From contig CAIUWK010000102.1 of NCBI GenBank assembly GCA_903902855.1, forward strand, positions 1 to 64,000: DNA of 64,000 nt, given 5' to 3'. The DNA is from an uncultured Geobacter sp. (GTDB lineage: Bacteria > Desulfobacterota > Desulfuromonadia > Geobacterales > CAIOGM01). How positions within the stretch are numbered: position 1 is the stretch's first letter; each line of letters begins with the position of its first letter. Below the pieces are notes generated by a model. That model did not search any database and was not told where the DNA came from. It saw only the letters and a list, made by a program, of their open reading frames with translations. This document shows positions 54,201-62,173 of this stretch, piece by piece. The position numbers were made by a program, and so were the translations under genes.

Positions 54201-57200
54201 AGAGAGGAGGGTGCCGGTGATACTGTCCGATGTATCGGACTGATCGGGCCGATCAGTCCGATTTTCAGATGATGCGGCGTCGCTGCCGAGGAACCTGGCG
54301 ATATCGGCGAGGGTCCGAAGAGATCCCATCTGCTCCGGGCCGATGACCGGCGCACTGGGAAGCCGCTCCTGGAGGGCCGAGAGAATCTCCACCCGCTTGA
54401 TTGAGTCGATCCCCAGATCCGAATCCAGCCCCATCTCCAGTTCCAGCATCTCCACCGGGTAGCCGGTCTTCTCGCTCACCACAGAGAGGAGGGTGCCGGT
54501 GATCCTGTCCGACGTATCGGACTGATCGGACCGATCAGTCCGATTTTCAGATGCTGCGGCGTCGCTGCCGAGAAACCTGGCAATATCAGCCAGGGTTCGG
54601 AGAGAGCCCATCTGCTCCGGGCCGATGACCGGCGCGGAGGGAAGACGTTCCTGGAGGGCCGAGAGGATCTCCACCCGTTTGATGGAGTCGATCCCAAGGT
54701 CTGAATCAAGCCCCATCTCCAGTTCCAGCATCTCCACCGGGTAGCCGGTCTTCTCGCTCACCACCTCCAACAGGACTACCGTCACGTTGGAGGTGACGGC
54801 AACGCTGACCCGGGGAACAGGCACGACAGGAGTGGGGGGAGACGCTGCAGGAGGAACTACTGCCGGCAACGAAGGAGGTGCTGATCCCCGGAGCAGCAGA
54901 GAGGGGGCAGCCACGGCAGCAGAGAAAGGAGAACCGCCATGGAGGAGACGGTTCTGCTGATCCAGGAGCCCCTGAATAGTTCGACCGGCGGCCTCCTGCC
55001 CTTCCAGGAAGCGGCGGTGGAGTTGGGCCGTATCCTCCTGCATCTTCTGCAGCACCGCCATGCTCTCCCGGGTGACCCGCAACGACTCGGCGAGAATACC
55101 GGCACCGGGCTCCAGGCGCGAGGCGCTCGGCTCAAACGTCGAGGTTCCAGGTTCCAGGCGCGAGGTTCGAGGTTCGAGGTTTGTGGTTCCCGACGTCAAG
55201 CGCCCAGCGTCAAGCGCCTCTCTTTTCTTCTTCGGCTTCAAATAGTTGGCACCGCAAATGGGGATCGTCATGACCGGTTTTTTGCCGGTGGCAGGAGCCG
55301 CCGGTTGGTGACCGGCATCCCAGAGATTCAGCCGAATGGGGTAGCCAAGGACAGCCAGATGACCGAGGAGTCGGGCCAGGTCCGCCATGCCGGAGCGTTT
55401 CCCCGCCGAGGCATCCAGAGCCAGGGCCAGATGGTTGCGCTCCCCCAGGATCGCCTTCACCAGACCGGTGAGACGCGCGCCAGGGCCGACCTCCACAAAG
55501 GTGCTGATGCCGGAGGCATGGAGCGCCTCGATCTCGGCCACGAACTCCACCGGCCGGGCCAGCTGTCCGGCAAGGAGGGACTTGGCCGCCTCGTCGTCGT
55601 CCGGATAGGGGGCGGCGGTGGAGTTGGCGAAGACCGGCAGCCGCGTCGCACCGAAGGTCACGTCAGCCAGGGCTTCACGAAACGGTAGGGCCGCATCGGC
55701 CACCAGCGGGCTGTGAAAGGCAGCAGCCACGGGGAGACGCTTGCAGGCGAGCCTGCGGGCGCCGAAAAGGACGATGGCCCGCTCTATTTCGGCGCTGCTC
55801 CCCGAAAGAACCGCCTGGGACGGGGCATTCCGGTTGGCCACCACCAACTCCAGCCCCTCTTCCGCAAGGGCTTGCTCCACCAGGGCCAGCGGGGCCGGCA
55901 CCGCCACCATCCCCCCCCGGTCGCCATCGCCCGCCGCCATGAGACGGCCGCGGAGGCGGGAAAGGTGATGAAAGGTTGCCTCATCCAGTTTCCCGGCGGC
56001 GCAGAGAGCGGTCAGTTCACCATAACTGTGCCCGGCCGCGGCGTCCGGGATCAGGCCGAAGGAGTCCAGCAGCCGCAGGGCGCCCAGACTCACCGCGCCG
56101 ATGGCGGGTTGGGCCACATGGGTGGCGCGCAACTCCTCCTCCAGTCGCTCCTTCCCCTGGGGCGAAAACGCCGTGGGGGGGTAGATCCGGTCGGAGAGAC
56201 GGATGCCATCAGCCAATCCGTAGCCTGCATCGGCTTGCGCCAAGGCAGTAAACAGCTCGGGAAAGGTGCAGGCAAGATCGCGGAGCATCCCTGTGTACTG
56301 GGTCCCCTGGCCGGGAAAGAGGAAGGCGAGCTTGCCCGTGGGGCCGCCGCTTGCAAAGAAGGCGCCGTCCGGTGTCTGCCAGGATGAGGTGCCGTTGGAG
56401 CGGAGCATGGTCCCGGCATTGGCCACCAGGGTCGCCAGATTCTTCCGATCCCGCTCCACCACCAGAACCAGGCGGCAGGGGGCGCCGGCATCAAACCCCC
56501 TGCGGGCGGTGAGCGCCCGGTCGCGCAGCTCCTTCCACGGAAGGTCGGCGGTGAACGCCTTCAGTGACTGCTCCAGCTCTACTACAGAGGCACCGGAGAA
56601 GGGGATGATCTGGACATTCCCGTCCCAGTCGGCACTGGACTTGGCAGGGCAATACTCTTCCAGGACCGTGTGAAAGTTGGAGCCGCCAAAACCGAAGGCG
56701 CTGACCGCAGCGCGGCGGGGCGTTGTCCCGGAAGGGAGCCAAGGGCGCTTTTCCGTGGTCAGGTAAAACGGGGTCTGCTCTCCGGTAATCTCACCCAGGG
56801 GGTTGGAGACCTTGATGGTTGGGGGGATGACCTTGTGGTGCAGGGCAAGGGCCGTCTTGATGAGACCTGCCGCGCCGGCAGCCGCCTTGGTGTGTCCGAT
56901 CTGGGCCTTCACCGAGCCCAGGGCGCACCAGGGGGTCCGGGCCTGGCCGTACACCTCGCGCAGGGCCTTGACCTCCACGGCGTCCCCCACCCTGGTGCCG
57001 GTACCGTGGGCCTCGATGAGACCGATACTTTCGGGGGTCACGCCGGCCCGGTCGTAAGCATCGTAGAGCGCCTTTTTCTGTCCGCCGGCGCTGGGGGCGT
57101 AGATGGCGTCCCCCCGGCCGTCGCTGGAGGAACCGATCCCCCGGATCACCGCATAGATCCGGTCTCCGTCCCGCTCCGCGTCGGCCAGCCGCTTGATGAC

Positions 57201-58088
57201 CATGATCCCCAGCCCCTCACCCAGAATCGTCCCGTCGGCGGCGGCGTCGAAGGGTTTCGCGTCGCCGGTGGGGGAGAGTGCCGGGGTCTTGCTGAAGCAC
57301 ATGTACATGAAGATGTCGTTAAAGGTATCGATGCCGCCGGTGACCACCATATCGGCCTTACCCGTGGCCAGTTCCATCCCGGCCAGGTGAAGGGCGCTGA
57401 AGGAACTGGCACAGGCGGCGTCCACCACGCAGTTGGTCCCTCCCAGGTCGTACTGCTTGCTGATCCTGCCGGCCACCACATTCCCCAGGAGTCCGGGAAA
57501 AGAGTTTTCCTGCCAGTCGACATAGGAGTCTGAGATCCGCGCCACCACGTCATCGGCCACGGTATCGGCCACGCCGGCCTCTTTCAGGGCAGCACGCCAG
57601 AGGGGGTGACCCAAGCGGGCCCCCAGGGGGATCACCAACTCCATGGCGCCGGTGACACCCAGGATAACGCTGGCCCGGCTCCGATCATACTCCCGCTCCG
57701 GGCCGTACCCTGCATCCCGCAGCGCCTGTCCAGCGGCCACCAGCCCCAGAAGCTGAGAGGTATCGATGGCTTCCAGAATATTGGGAGGGATGTTGAACTC
57801 CAGGGGATTGAAGGGGACCGGGGAGATGAAACCGCCGCGCCGGCCATAGGTATGATCGGGGGATTTCTGGTCCTGATCGAAGTAATCCCCCACCTTCCAG
57901 TGGGTCGCGGGGATATCGGTGATGGCATCGATCCCCTCCCGGATGTTGGCCCAGTAGGTGGCAGGGTCTTCGGCTTTGGGAAAGAGGCAGCCGATACCGA
58001 TGATAGCCAGCGGTACGACGGAAAGTATGGTGGCCGGTTGTGCGTCCGGCGGTTTGACAATGTCAGGTTGTGCGGCGTGTGTGGTCAC
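51270..58088 (-). CDS. pfaA: PUFA synthase subunit: KS-MAT-4xACP-KR-DH (Pfa2/PfaA-like)
   Basis: Domains of the 2272-residue protein: ketosynthase (about 25-480, active Cys226 in VDAACASSF), malonyl acyltransferase (about 585-900; FPGQGTQYTGM, Ser688 in GHSYGE), four acyl carrier proteins (phosphopantetheine Ser at 1135, 1229, 1323 and 1417 in LGIDSIKRV), a ketoreductase (about 1690-1990; VTGGGRGVTAAA, QADYAVANEVLNK) and a C-terminal PKS-type dehydratase (from about 1995; HVMDGKAVVP). The start is GTG 58088, 8 bases after AGGAG, overlapping the pfaD stop. It carries and reduces the chain of a polyunsaturated fatty acid made from malonyl-CoA. The order matches myxobacterial Pfa2. A phosphopantetheinyl transferase is needed but not seen. 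Confidence 0.92.
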   Translation of the reverse strand: MTTHAAQPDIVKPPDAQPATILSVVPLAIIGIGCLFPKAEDPATYWANIREGIDAITDIPATHWKVGDYFDQDQKSPDHTYGRRGGFISPVPFNPLEFNIPPNILEAIDTSQLLGLVAAGQALRDAGYGPEREYDRSRASVILGVTGAMELVIPLGARLGHPLWRAALKEAGVADTVADDVVARISDSYVDWQENSFPGLLGNVVAGRISKQYDLGGTNCVVDAACASSFSALHLAGMELATGKADMVVTGGIDTFNDIFMYMCFSKTPALSPTGDAKPFDAAADGTILGEGLGIMVIKRLADAERDGDRIYAVIRGIGSSSDGRGDAIYAPSAGGQKKALYDAYDRAGVTPESIGLIEAHGTGTRVGDAVEVKALREVYGQARTPWCALGSVKAQIGHTKAAAGAAGLIKTALALHHKVIPPTIKVSNPLGEITGEQTPFYLTTEKRPWLPSGTTPRRAAVSAFGFGGSNFHTVLEEYCPAKSSADWDGNVQIIPFSGASVVELEQSLKAFTADLPWKELRDRALTARRGFDAGAPCRLVLVVERDRKNLATLVANAGTMLRSNGTSSWQTPDGAFFASGGPTGKLAFLFPGQGTQYTGMLRDLACTFPELFTALAQADAGYGLADGIRLSDRIYPPTAFSPQGKERLEEELRATHVAQPAIGAVSLGALRLLDSFGLIPDAAAGHSYGELTALCAAGKLDEATFHHLSRLRGRLMAAGDGDRGGMVAVPAPLALVEQALAEEGLELVVANRNAPSQAVLSGSSAEIERAIVLFGARRLACKRLPVAAAFHSPLVADAALPFREALADVTFGATRLPVFANSTAAPYPDDDEAAKSLLAGQLARPVEFVAEIEALHASGISTFVEVGPGARLTGLVKAILGERNHLALALDASAGKRSGMADLARLLGHLAVLGYPIRLNLWDAGHQPAAPATGKKPVMTIPICGANYLKPKKKREALDAGRLTSGTTNLEPRTSRLEPGTSTFEPSASRLEPGAGILAESLRVTRESMAVLQKMQEDTAQLHRRFLEGQEAAGRTIQGLLDQQNRLLHGGSPFSAAVAAPSLLLRGSAPPSLPAVVPPAASPPTPVVPVPRVSVAVTSNVTVVLLEVVSEKTGYPVEMLELEMGLDSDLGIDSIKRVEILSALQERLPSAPVIGPEQMGSLRTLADIARFLGSDAAASENRTDRSDQSDTSDRITGTLLSVVSEKTGYPVEMLELEMGLDSDLGIDSIKRVEILSALQERLPSAPVIGPEQMGSLRTLADIARFLGSDAASSENRTDRPDQSDTSDSITGTLLSVVSEKTGYPVEMLELEMGLDSDLGIDSIKRVEILSALQERLPSAPIIGPEQMGSLRTLADIARFLGSDAAASENRTDRPDQSDTSDSITGTLLSVVSEKTGYPVEMLELEMGLDSDLGIDSIKRVEILSALQERLPSAPVIGPEQMGNLRTLGDIAAFLGAGNACGGGTNASPLQNVSAPPPPAVEAGPAGIVNRSSVITVPLDPSLLTLATVGTGEFWVTDDGSPCAGELARLIRARGQAVRLVDMATAEDAAPAADISGLVIITPHAGADEGFLEDAFLLLKSAAPALRRAAAGGGAIFATVSRLDGFFGFGSGSSLLDPFSGGLAGLAKTAAREWPEVSCKAMDLGGFATGVMEADAIAGELFTPGPVEVGLTPAGRITLRLSPLPAVSPSTTVPVQAGEVILVTGGGRGVTAAASLALAEAYRPLLVLMGRSPEPEAEPAWLAPLTDDSPIKRAILVHAGEKLSPREIEARYQAVLAGRELRATLARIEATGGKALYRSLDIRDAGAVADLLTAIRRDHGPIRGIVHGAGVLADRLIIDKSRDQFAAVLGTKVSGLRNLLDATQGDDLRFIALFASTTGRLGRTGQADYAVANEVLNKLAQSEARRRPGCRTVSINWGPWDGGMVTPALKKLFANEGVGLIGLAEGGDFLVRELSALDAPVEVVALSGSGDDCATRPDPLPSQPLTEALSLTLTLDDYPFLRSHVMDGKAVVPMAVIVEWLAHGALHGNPGFRFHGFNDLRICKGVVFDRQSPCTLQVMAGRGARRESFHLVPVELRSNGPAGSLLHARAEIVLATRLPEGLRSIGDLPATPYEPLQGEIYHRERLFHGPDLQGIEQVLNCSAKGITALVKGAPKPATWINRPLRSDWLTDPLVLDSAFQMMILWSFERFSAGSLPTFAARYRQFTGSFPRDGVQVVIRVTSEREHGATADMEFLDRQTGKLVARLNGYECVIDPSLQRAFRHNELPRLGAA
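53740..54790. repeat. Four tandem 282-base ACP repeats
   Basis: The segment AGCATCTCCACCGGGTAGCC recurs with a period of exactly 282 bases (starting about 53881, 54163, 54445 and 54727). Each unit codes one 94-residue ACP plus linker. Units differ at only a few bases, mostly in the linkers and at the outer edges. Confidence 0.9.
55080..55210. repeat. Low-complexity repeat in the MAT-ACP linker
   Basis: Repeats of GAGGTTCCAGG, CGAGGTTCGAG and GTCAAGCGC words encode LEPRTSRLEPGTSTFEPSAS-type sequence on the minus strand. The DNA resembles intergenic direct repeats of deltaproteobacteria rather than evolved linker sequence. Confidence 0.6.
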
Positions 58089-59723
58089 CCAAGATACTCC
58101 TTGATCTGTTCAATGGGGAGGGGTTCGGCGCGAAAGAGTTCCGGCGGAAGACCGATCCCTTGGCGCCTCAGGGAGGTGGCGCGGGCCAGCAGCGCGGCGC
58201 CGAAAAGGATATTGAGCGCCACCGCGGCGACCCTGCGCCGGGCGGGACTCTCCAGGAACGAACCGGCGACCCATTCATTAAAGGCGCCCATGGCCGGACC
58301 GCACCAGATCTGATAGTCCATCCGGCGGGATGATTCCCCCTCCTTGGCCCAGTGAGCCCCCTGCCCCAGATACCAGCGAAAGACGAGGGCCATGAGGTGT
58401 CGAGGGTCCCGCTCGGCCCGTGCCACCTGTCGTGGGTCACGACGGAGAAAATAGCTCCGGGTCTCCTGCCAGATCTGCTCCAGAGGAGCGAGAAAGAGAC
58501 TCCTCTCCAGCTTCTCCCGTTCGACGCCGGGGATCTCGTCCAGAGCGGCGCAACTGCGGTAGAGGTCATAGAGCTTGGCGGCGCGCATGGGAAACATGGT
58601 TCCTCGCTTGAGGACCTGCACCGTCACCCCCATCTCGAACATGTCGGCTGCCGGGGCCATGGTCACATCGGCCTGACGGGTCACGGCAAGCATCTCCCGC
58701 ACCGTATCCGAGGTTCCCGATTCCACGCAGGCCTGATGCACCGAACCGGCCATGATATAGGCGGCCCCCATGGCAAAGGCGGCGGCAGCGGCGGCCGGGG
58801 TCCCGATGCCGCCGGCTAACCCCACCCGAAGCCGGAGATCGTAGCCGTGAGCGTTCTGCATCCTCCGGGCGAGGGAGAGGATGGTGGGGAAAAGGGCCAG
58901 GGCGGGACGGTTATCCGTGTGACCACCGGAATCGGCCTCGGCGGTCACCTCCTGGGCCATGGGAATCCGACCGGCCAGTTCGGCCTGCCGGACCGTGATG
59001 CTCCCCTCGGCCACCAGCACCTTGAGAAATTTTTCGGGGGGGGGGGGAGAAGAACCGTTCGGCCAGCTCCTCCCGGGAGACCTTGGCGATGATCCGGTTG
59101 GGGGTTACAATGCCACCGTCTGCGTCTTCATGGATGCCGTGAACCCGATAGCGAACCAAAGGGAGGGTCAGCGCAAGAAAAGCCGACGCCTCCACCAGGC
59201 GGACCTCTTTTCGAATATAGAGCTCCGCCAGGGCCGTCTCCAACTCCGGCTCGTGGGGGGAGTGGATCAGGTTGACGCCGTAGGGGAGTCCCGAGGAAGC
59301 AAGCCGGTCCAGCGCCGTCTCCACGCTCTTCAGGGGGAGACCGGCCGCGCCGAAGAAGCCCATCATCCCGGCTCTTCCCAGCTCCTCCGCCAGAGGCACG
59401 GAGCTGATCCCCTTGGCCATGGAGCCCCCCAGATAGGGATATCGAATCCCCAATTCGGCACAGAAGCCGGGATCGCCCAGCTGTTCCGGCAGACAGGGGG
59501 GGGCAAAGCCCAGGAGCGGGTGAGCATCAGCCGGAGCAGCGTCTCCGCAGAGGTATGCGTGACCACCCGACACGGGGAGAACTGTCCCGTTCATTTTCAC
59601 GACAAAGAGCGGCTCACGGAGTTGGCGCATGGCAGCCACCATCCCCTGGTCCTGAGATAAATCTTCTGGAGAGGCGGGCAGCCACCAGCCATGGGCGCCA
59701 CCCTGTGGTTCAAACGGTGTCAA
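58085..59723 (-). pseudogene. pfaD: PfaD enoyl reductase, frameshifted at a 12-G run
   Basis: Two frames make one PfaD. 59723 to about 59047 encodes the N-terminal part (start TTG with GGAGG 5 bases upstream; FFVKMNG-like, PYLGGSMAKGISS, GVNLIHSPHEP). From about 59035 to 58085 the second frame continues KFLKVLVAEGSITVRQAELA, EADSGGHTDNRP and GLAGGIGTPAAAAAAF, the FMN-binding TIM-barrel core. The break is at the G run 59036-59047; 11 Gs would give the family sequence FFSPPPEKFLKVL. PfaD supplies the trans-acting enoyl reduction for the Pfa complex. Either the run was miscounted or the gene is off in this sequence. It heads the operon and overlaps pfa2. Confidence 0.88.
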
Positions 59724-59863
59724 ACGATCCTCCGGGCAAGCAGAGTGAGGGGTACGAAACTACCCAAACCGAAACGAAGAATGATGGGCCGACGGATTGT
59801 GTGGGTTCAAACGGGACCACGGCAACCTGTTCCGGTAATACGGCCATGTTAAGGTAGCCTGTA

Positions 59864-59892
59864 TCTTTAACCGAAATCGCAAAATAACGCAA
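59864..59892 (-). promoter_or_regulatory. Candidate promoter of the pfa-ole operon
   Basis: Minus strand TTGCGT (59887-59892), 17-base spacer, TAAAGA (59864-59869), about 140 bases before pfaD. The match is weak. The 290-base gap also holds a GGCGGTT/AACCGCC inverted repeat (59958-59977). It is the only intergenic space upstream of the operon. Confidence 0.3.
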
Positions 59893-60013
59893 CCGGCTTA
59901 TGCCCAGAAGAGCATCAACGACCGGTTTCGCTTTTTGCCCTTGCCATCCAGAAGCGGGGCGGTTAGCATGAACCGCCGGACCAATACCCCTCATTTTTCC
60001 AGGAGCACTCCCC

Positions 60014-60958
60014 GTGACCTTCAAGCGTATCATGCTGATCCTCTTCATCCTGCTGGCCGCCGCCGGTGTCATAGTCGGCCTCGCCTTTGTCTCCCTCCCC
60101 CCGGTAGAACCGCTAAAAAAACGCTCCTGCAACATGACCATCCCGGTGAAAGACTGGCAAGGAAATTACCACCCCTTTGTGGTGGGGCCGAAAAACCCTT
60201 ACTGGACCGGGGGAAAAAGCATCCCGGCAGAGATGAAGTGGTCGGTGATCCTGGCTGAAGACGCCAGTTTCTACAAGCACGAAGGGATCGACGTCAAGGC
60301 CATCAAAAAGGCGATCCAGTATGACCTGGAGAAACAGTCCATGGCCCGGGGGGCCTCCACCATTACCCAGCAGACCGCCAAAAACCTCTTCCTCTCCCGG
60401 GAAAAGAGCATCAGCCGGAAAGTTCGAGAGGTCATCCTGGCCAAACGGATGGAGCGAGAACTGACCAAGGGACGGATACTGGAGCTCTACCTGAACGTGG
60501 TGGAACTGGGCCCCATGGTCTACGGCATCGGCCACGGCGCCCGCTACTACTTCGGCAAGCCCGCCTCGCTCCTCACCCCCCGGGAAAGCACATTTCTGGC
60601 TGCCATGCTCCCCGGACCACGGGTGGCGTACAACCCCTACCGGGATATGGACAAGGTCATGAAACGGTCGGACCTGATCCTGAAGCTGCTGCGAAAACGG
60701 GGAGTCTTGTCGGAAGAAGAGTACCAGCGAGCCCTGACGGAGACCCCCAACATCGCCGGACTCCAGCGGAAGGTGGATGAGAGCATCAAGAAGGAAGAGG
60801 CGTTCCCCAACCGGAGCAGCGCCGTCGGACCGGCACTCCCTGCCGTTAGGAACGACGGCGAACTTCCGTCACATGAAGAGACCACGGGAGTCGGCGAGAC
60901 AGTCAGAGAGGTTGAACCGAAGGGGGATGGGGTGACACCCGTGGTGGAGCAAAAATGA
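60014..60958 (+). CDS. mtgA: Monofunctional peptidoglycan glycosyltransferase (GT51)
   Basis: The 314-residue protein starts at GTG with AGGAG 8 bases upstream. An N-terminal membrane anchor (MLILFILLAAAGVIVGLAFV) precedes a GT51 domain with the catalytic Glu in LAEDASFYKHEGID (about 83), RGASTITQQTAKNLFL, KRMERELTKGRILELYLNVV and the second Glu region. It polymerises lipid II into glycan strands on the periplasmic side. There is no transpeptidase domain. A charged, probably disordered tail of about 60 residues extends beyond the usual end. It is divergent from pfaD. Confidence 0.9.
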   Translation: MTFKRIMLILFILLAAAGVIVGLAFVSLPPVEPLKKRSCNMTIPVKDWQGNYHPFVVGPKNPYWTGGKSIPAEMKWSVILAEDASFYKHEGIDVKAIKKAIQYDLEKQSMARGASTITQQTAKNLFLSREKSISRKVREVILAKRMERELTKGRILELYLNVVELGPMVYGIGHGARYYFGKPASLLTPRESTFLAAMLPGPRVAYNPYRDMDKVMKRSDLILKLLRKRGVLSEEEYQRALTETPNIAGLQRKVDESIKKEEAFPNRSSAVGPALPAVRNDGELPSHEETTGVGETVREVEPKGDGVTPVVEQK

Positions 60959-60984
60959 GAAGGAGGTTGGGATAGCTGTCATCC

Positions 60985-61989
60985 CTACATGATGAGCATC
61001 GCCGCCACCTGCTCCTCGCCGTAGTCGTTCCCCACGACAATCTCTTGCTCCCCGCCGTCGCGGATGACCAGAATCCGGCACTGAATCCCCGCTTCCGCCC
61101 TGGTATAGCGGATGAGGATCTTCGCGGCTCTCCCCAGCAGCTCGTCGTCCGCCTCCCCCACCACCACCCCCATGGGGCTCCCCCCGTCCAGCCAGCGAAG
61201 ATAAACCATGCCGGGGCGGGCGGCCTCCTCCAGGAGTCGGTTATTCTCCTCGTTGCGCCCCACGATGAGCTTGACGGTAGGACTCAGCCGGAAGTGACGC
61301 CCCAGCCGGAGGAGCCGGAAATCCAGGGGGTCCATAACCTGATTATGGGCGAAGAGGTCGCGGATCTTCCCCTGAAAAGAAAGCTCGGTGAGAAGGCATC
61401 CCCCCGCCGGAGAGGGGTAATCCTCCATTCCCAGCTCCTTTGCCAGATGCATCTGCACCTTGCGGGAACGACCGGTAATGCCGAAGAGTTTTTCCCGGTC
61501 CACCCATCCCTCCTGTTCCGGAATCGTGGGGGGAAGAAAGCGGGCCGACAGGGGGCGGAGGAGCAGACCGATGAGACCGCTCTCCCGCTCCACCACCCGG
61601 AGGGTATCCTTGCGCTGGCTCATGGGGCGCTGCCCCAGAACCTCGCCGCTGACCACAAAATCGGCGCCGTACTCCGCCATCAGCCCCTTGGCCACCCGGA
61701 ACATCCAGGCGTGACAATCCACACAGGGATTCACCGCCTTGCCGTAGCCATGGTTGGGGTCGCGGAGCATATTCAGGTACTCCTCCCCCAAGTGATGGAC
61801 CACCAGCGGAACCCCCAGGGCAGCAGCAGCCCGTCGGGCGTTATACTTCCCCGTGGCTTCATCTCCGGAGCCGAAGAAGGGTGAGGTGAAGTGAAGGGCA
61901 ATGACGTCGATCCCCTGGTTCTGCATCAGCCGTGCCGAGAGTTGCGAATCGAGTCCCCCAGAAAATAGGACGATGGCTGCGTGTGCGAT
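60985..61989 (-). CDS. PP-loop thiouridylase-like protein with apparent ATC start
   Basis: The first ATG (61926) would delete the essential PP-loop. Reading upstream in frame gives AIVLFSGGLDSQLSARL, the ATP-pyrophosphatase loop. A perfect AGGAGG (61995-62000) lies 5 bases before ATC at 61987-61989, and no ATG, GTG or TTG occurs between the upstream stop and the loop. From there the protein is 334 residues. It has NPCVDCHAW and GGCLLTELSF, resembling MnmA/ThiI-type tRNA thiolation enzymes, with a C-terminal domain as in related thiouridylase-like proteins. The substrate tRNA position is not known. Confidence 0.75.
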   Translation of the reverse strand: MAHAAIVLFSGGLDSQLSARLMQNQGIDVIALHFTSPFFGSGDEATGKYNARRAAAALGVPLVVHHLGEEYLNMLRDPNHGYGKAVNPCVDCHAWMFRVAKGLMAEYGADFVVSGEVLGQRPMSQRKDTLRVVERESGLIGLLLRPLSARFLPPTIPEQEGWVDREKLFGITGRSRKVQMHLAKELGMEDYPSPAGGCLLTELSFQGKIRDLFAHNQVMDPLDFRLLRLGRHFRLSPTVKLIVGRNEENNRLLEEAARPGMVYLRWLDGGSPMGVVVGEADDELLGRAAKILIRYTRAEAGIQCRILVIRDGGEQEIVVGNDYGEEQVAAMLIM

Positions 61990-62099
61990 GGGTTCCTCCT
62001 GCGCCGGAGCGCCTGTTTTTATATGGTCGGCATGCTACCACACACCGTCGCTAGCTGTAAAGAAAGGGGGAGCACCCCGTTCAGGATGACAGGTTTCTT

Positions 62100-62128
62100 T
62101 TGACGAATCAGATCGCACGTGATTTACT
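62100..62128 (+). promoter_or_regulatory. Candidate sigma70 promoter
   Basis: TTGACG (62100-62105), 17-base spacer, TTTACT (62123-62128), 46 bases before the GspE-like gene. Confidence 0.4.
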
Positions 62129-62173
62129 GATCCCAGGGGTTTCAACGGAATCCGGAGCAGGAAGGAGGAACGT

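Noticed and set aside
59880-59925. Sigma54 promoter for the pfa operon
   Set aside because: TGGGCA and TTGC words occur, but the GG-to-GC distance is 12 instead of 10 bases.
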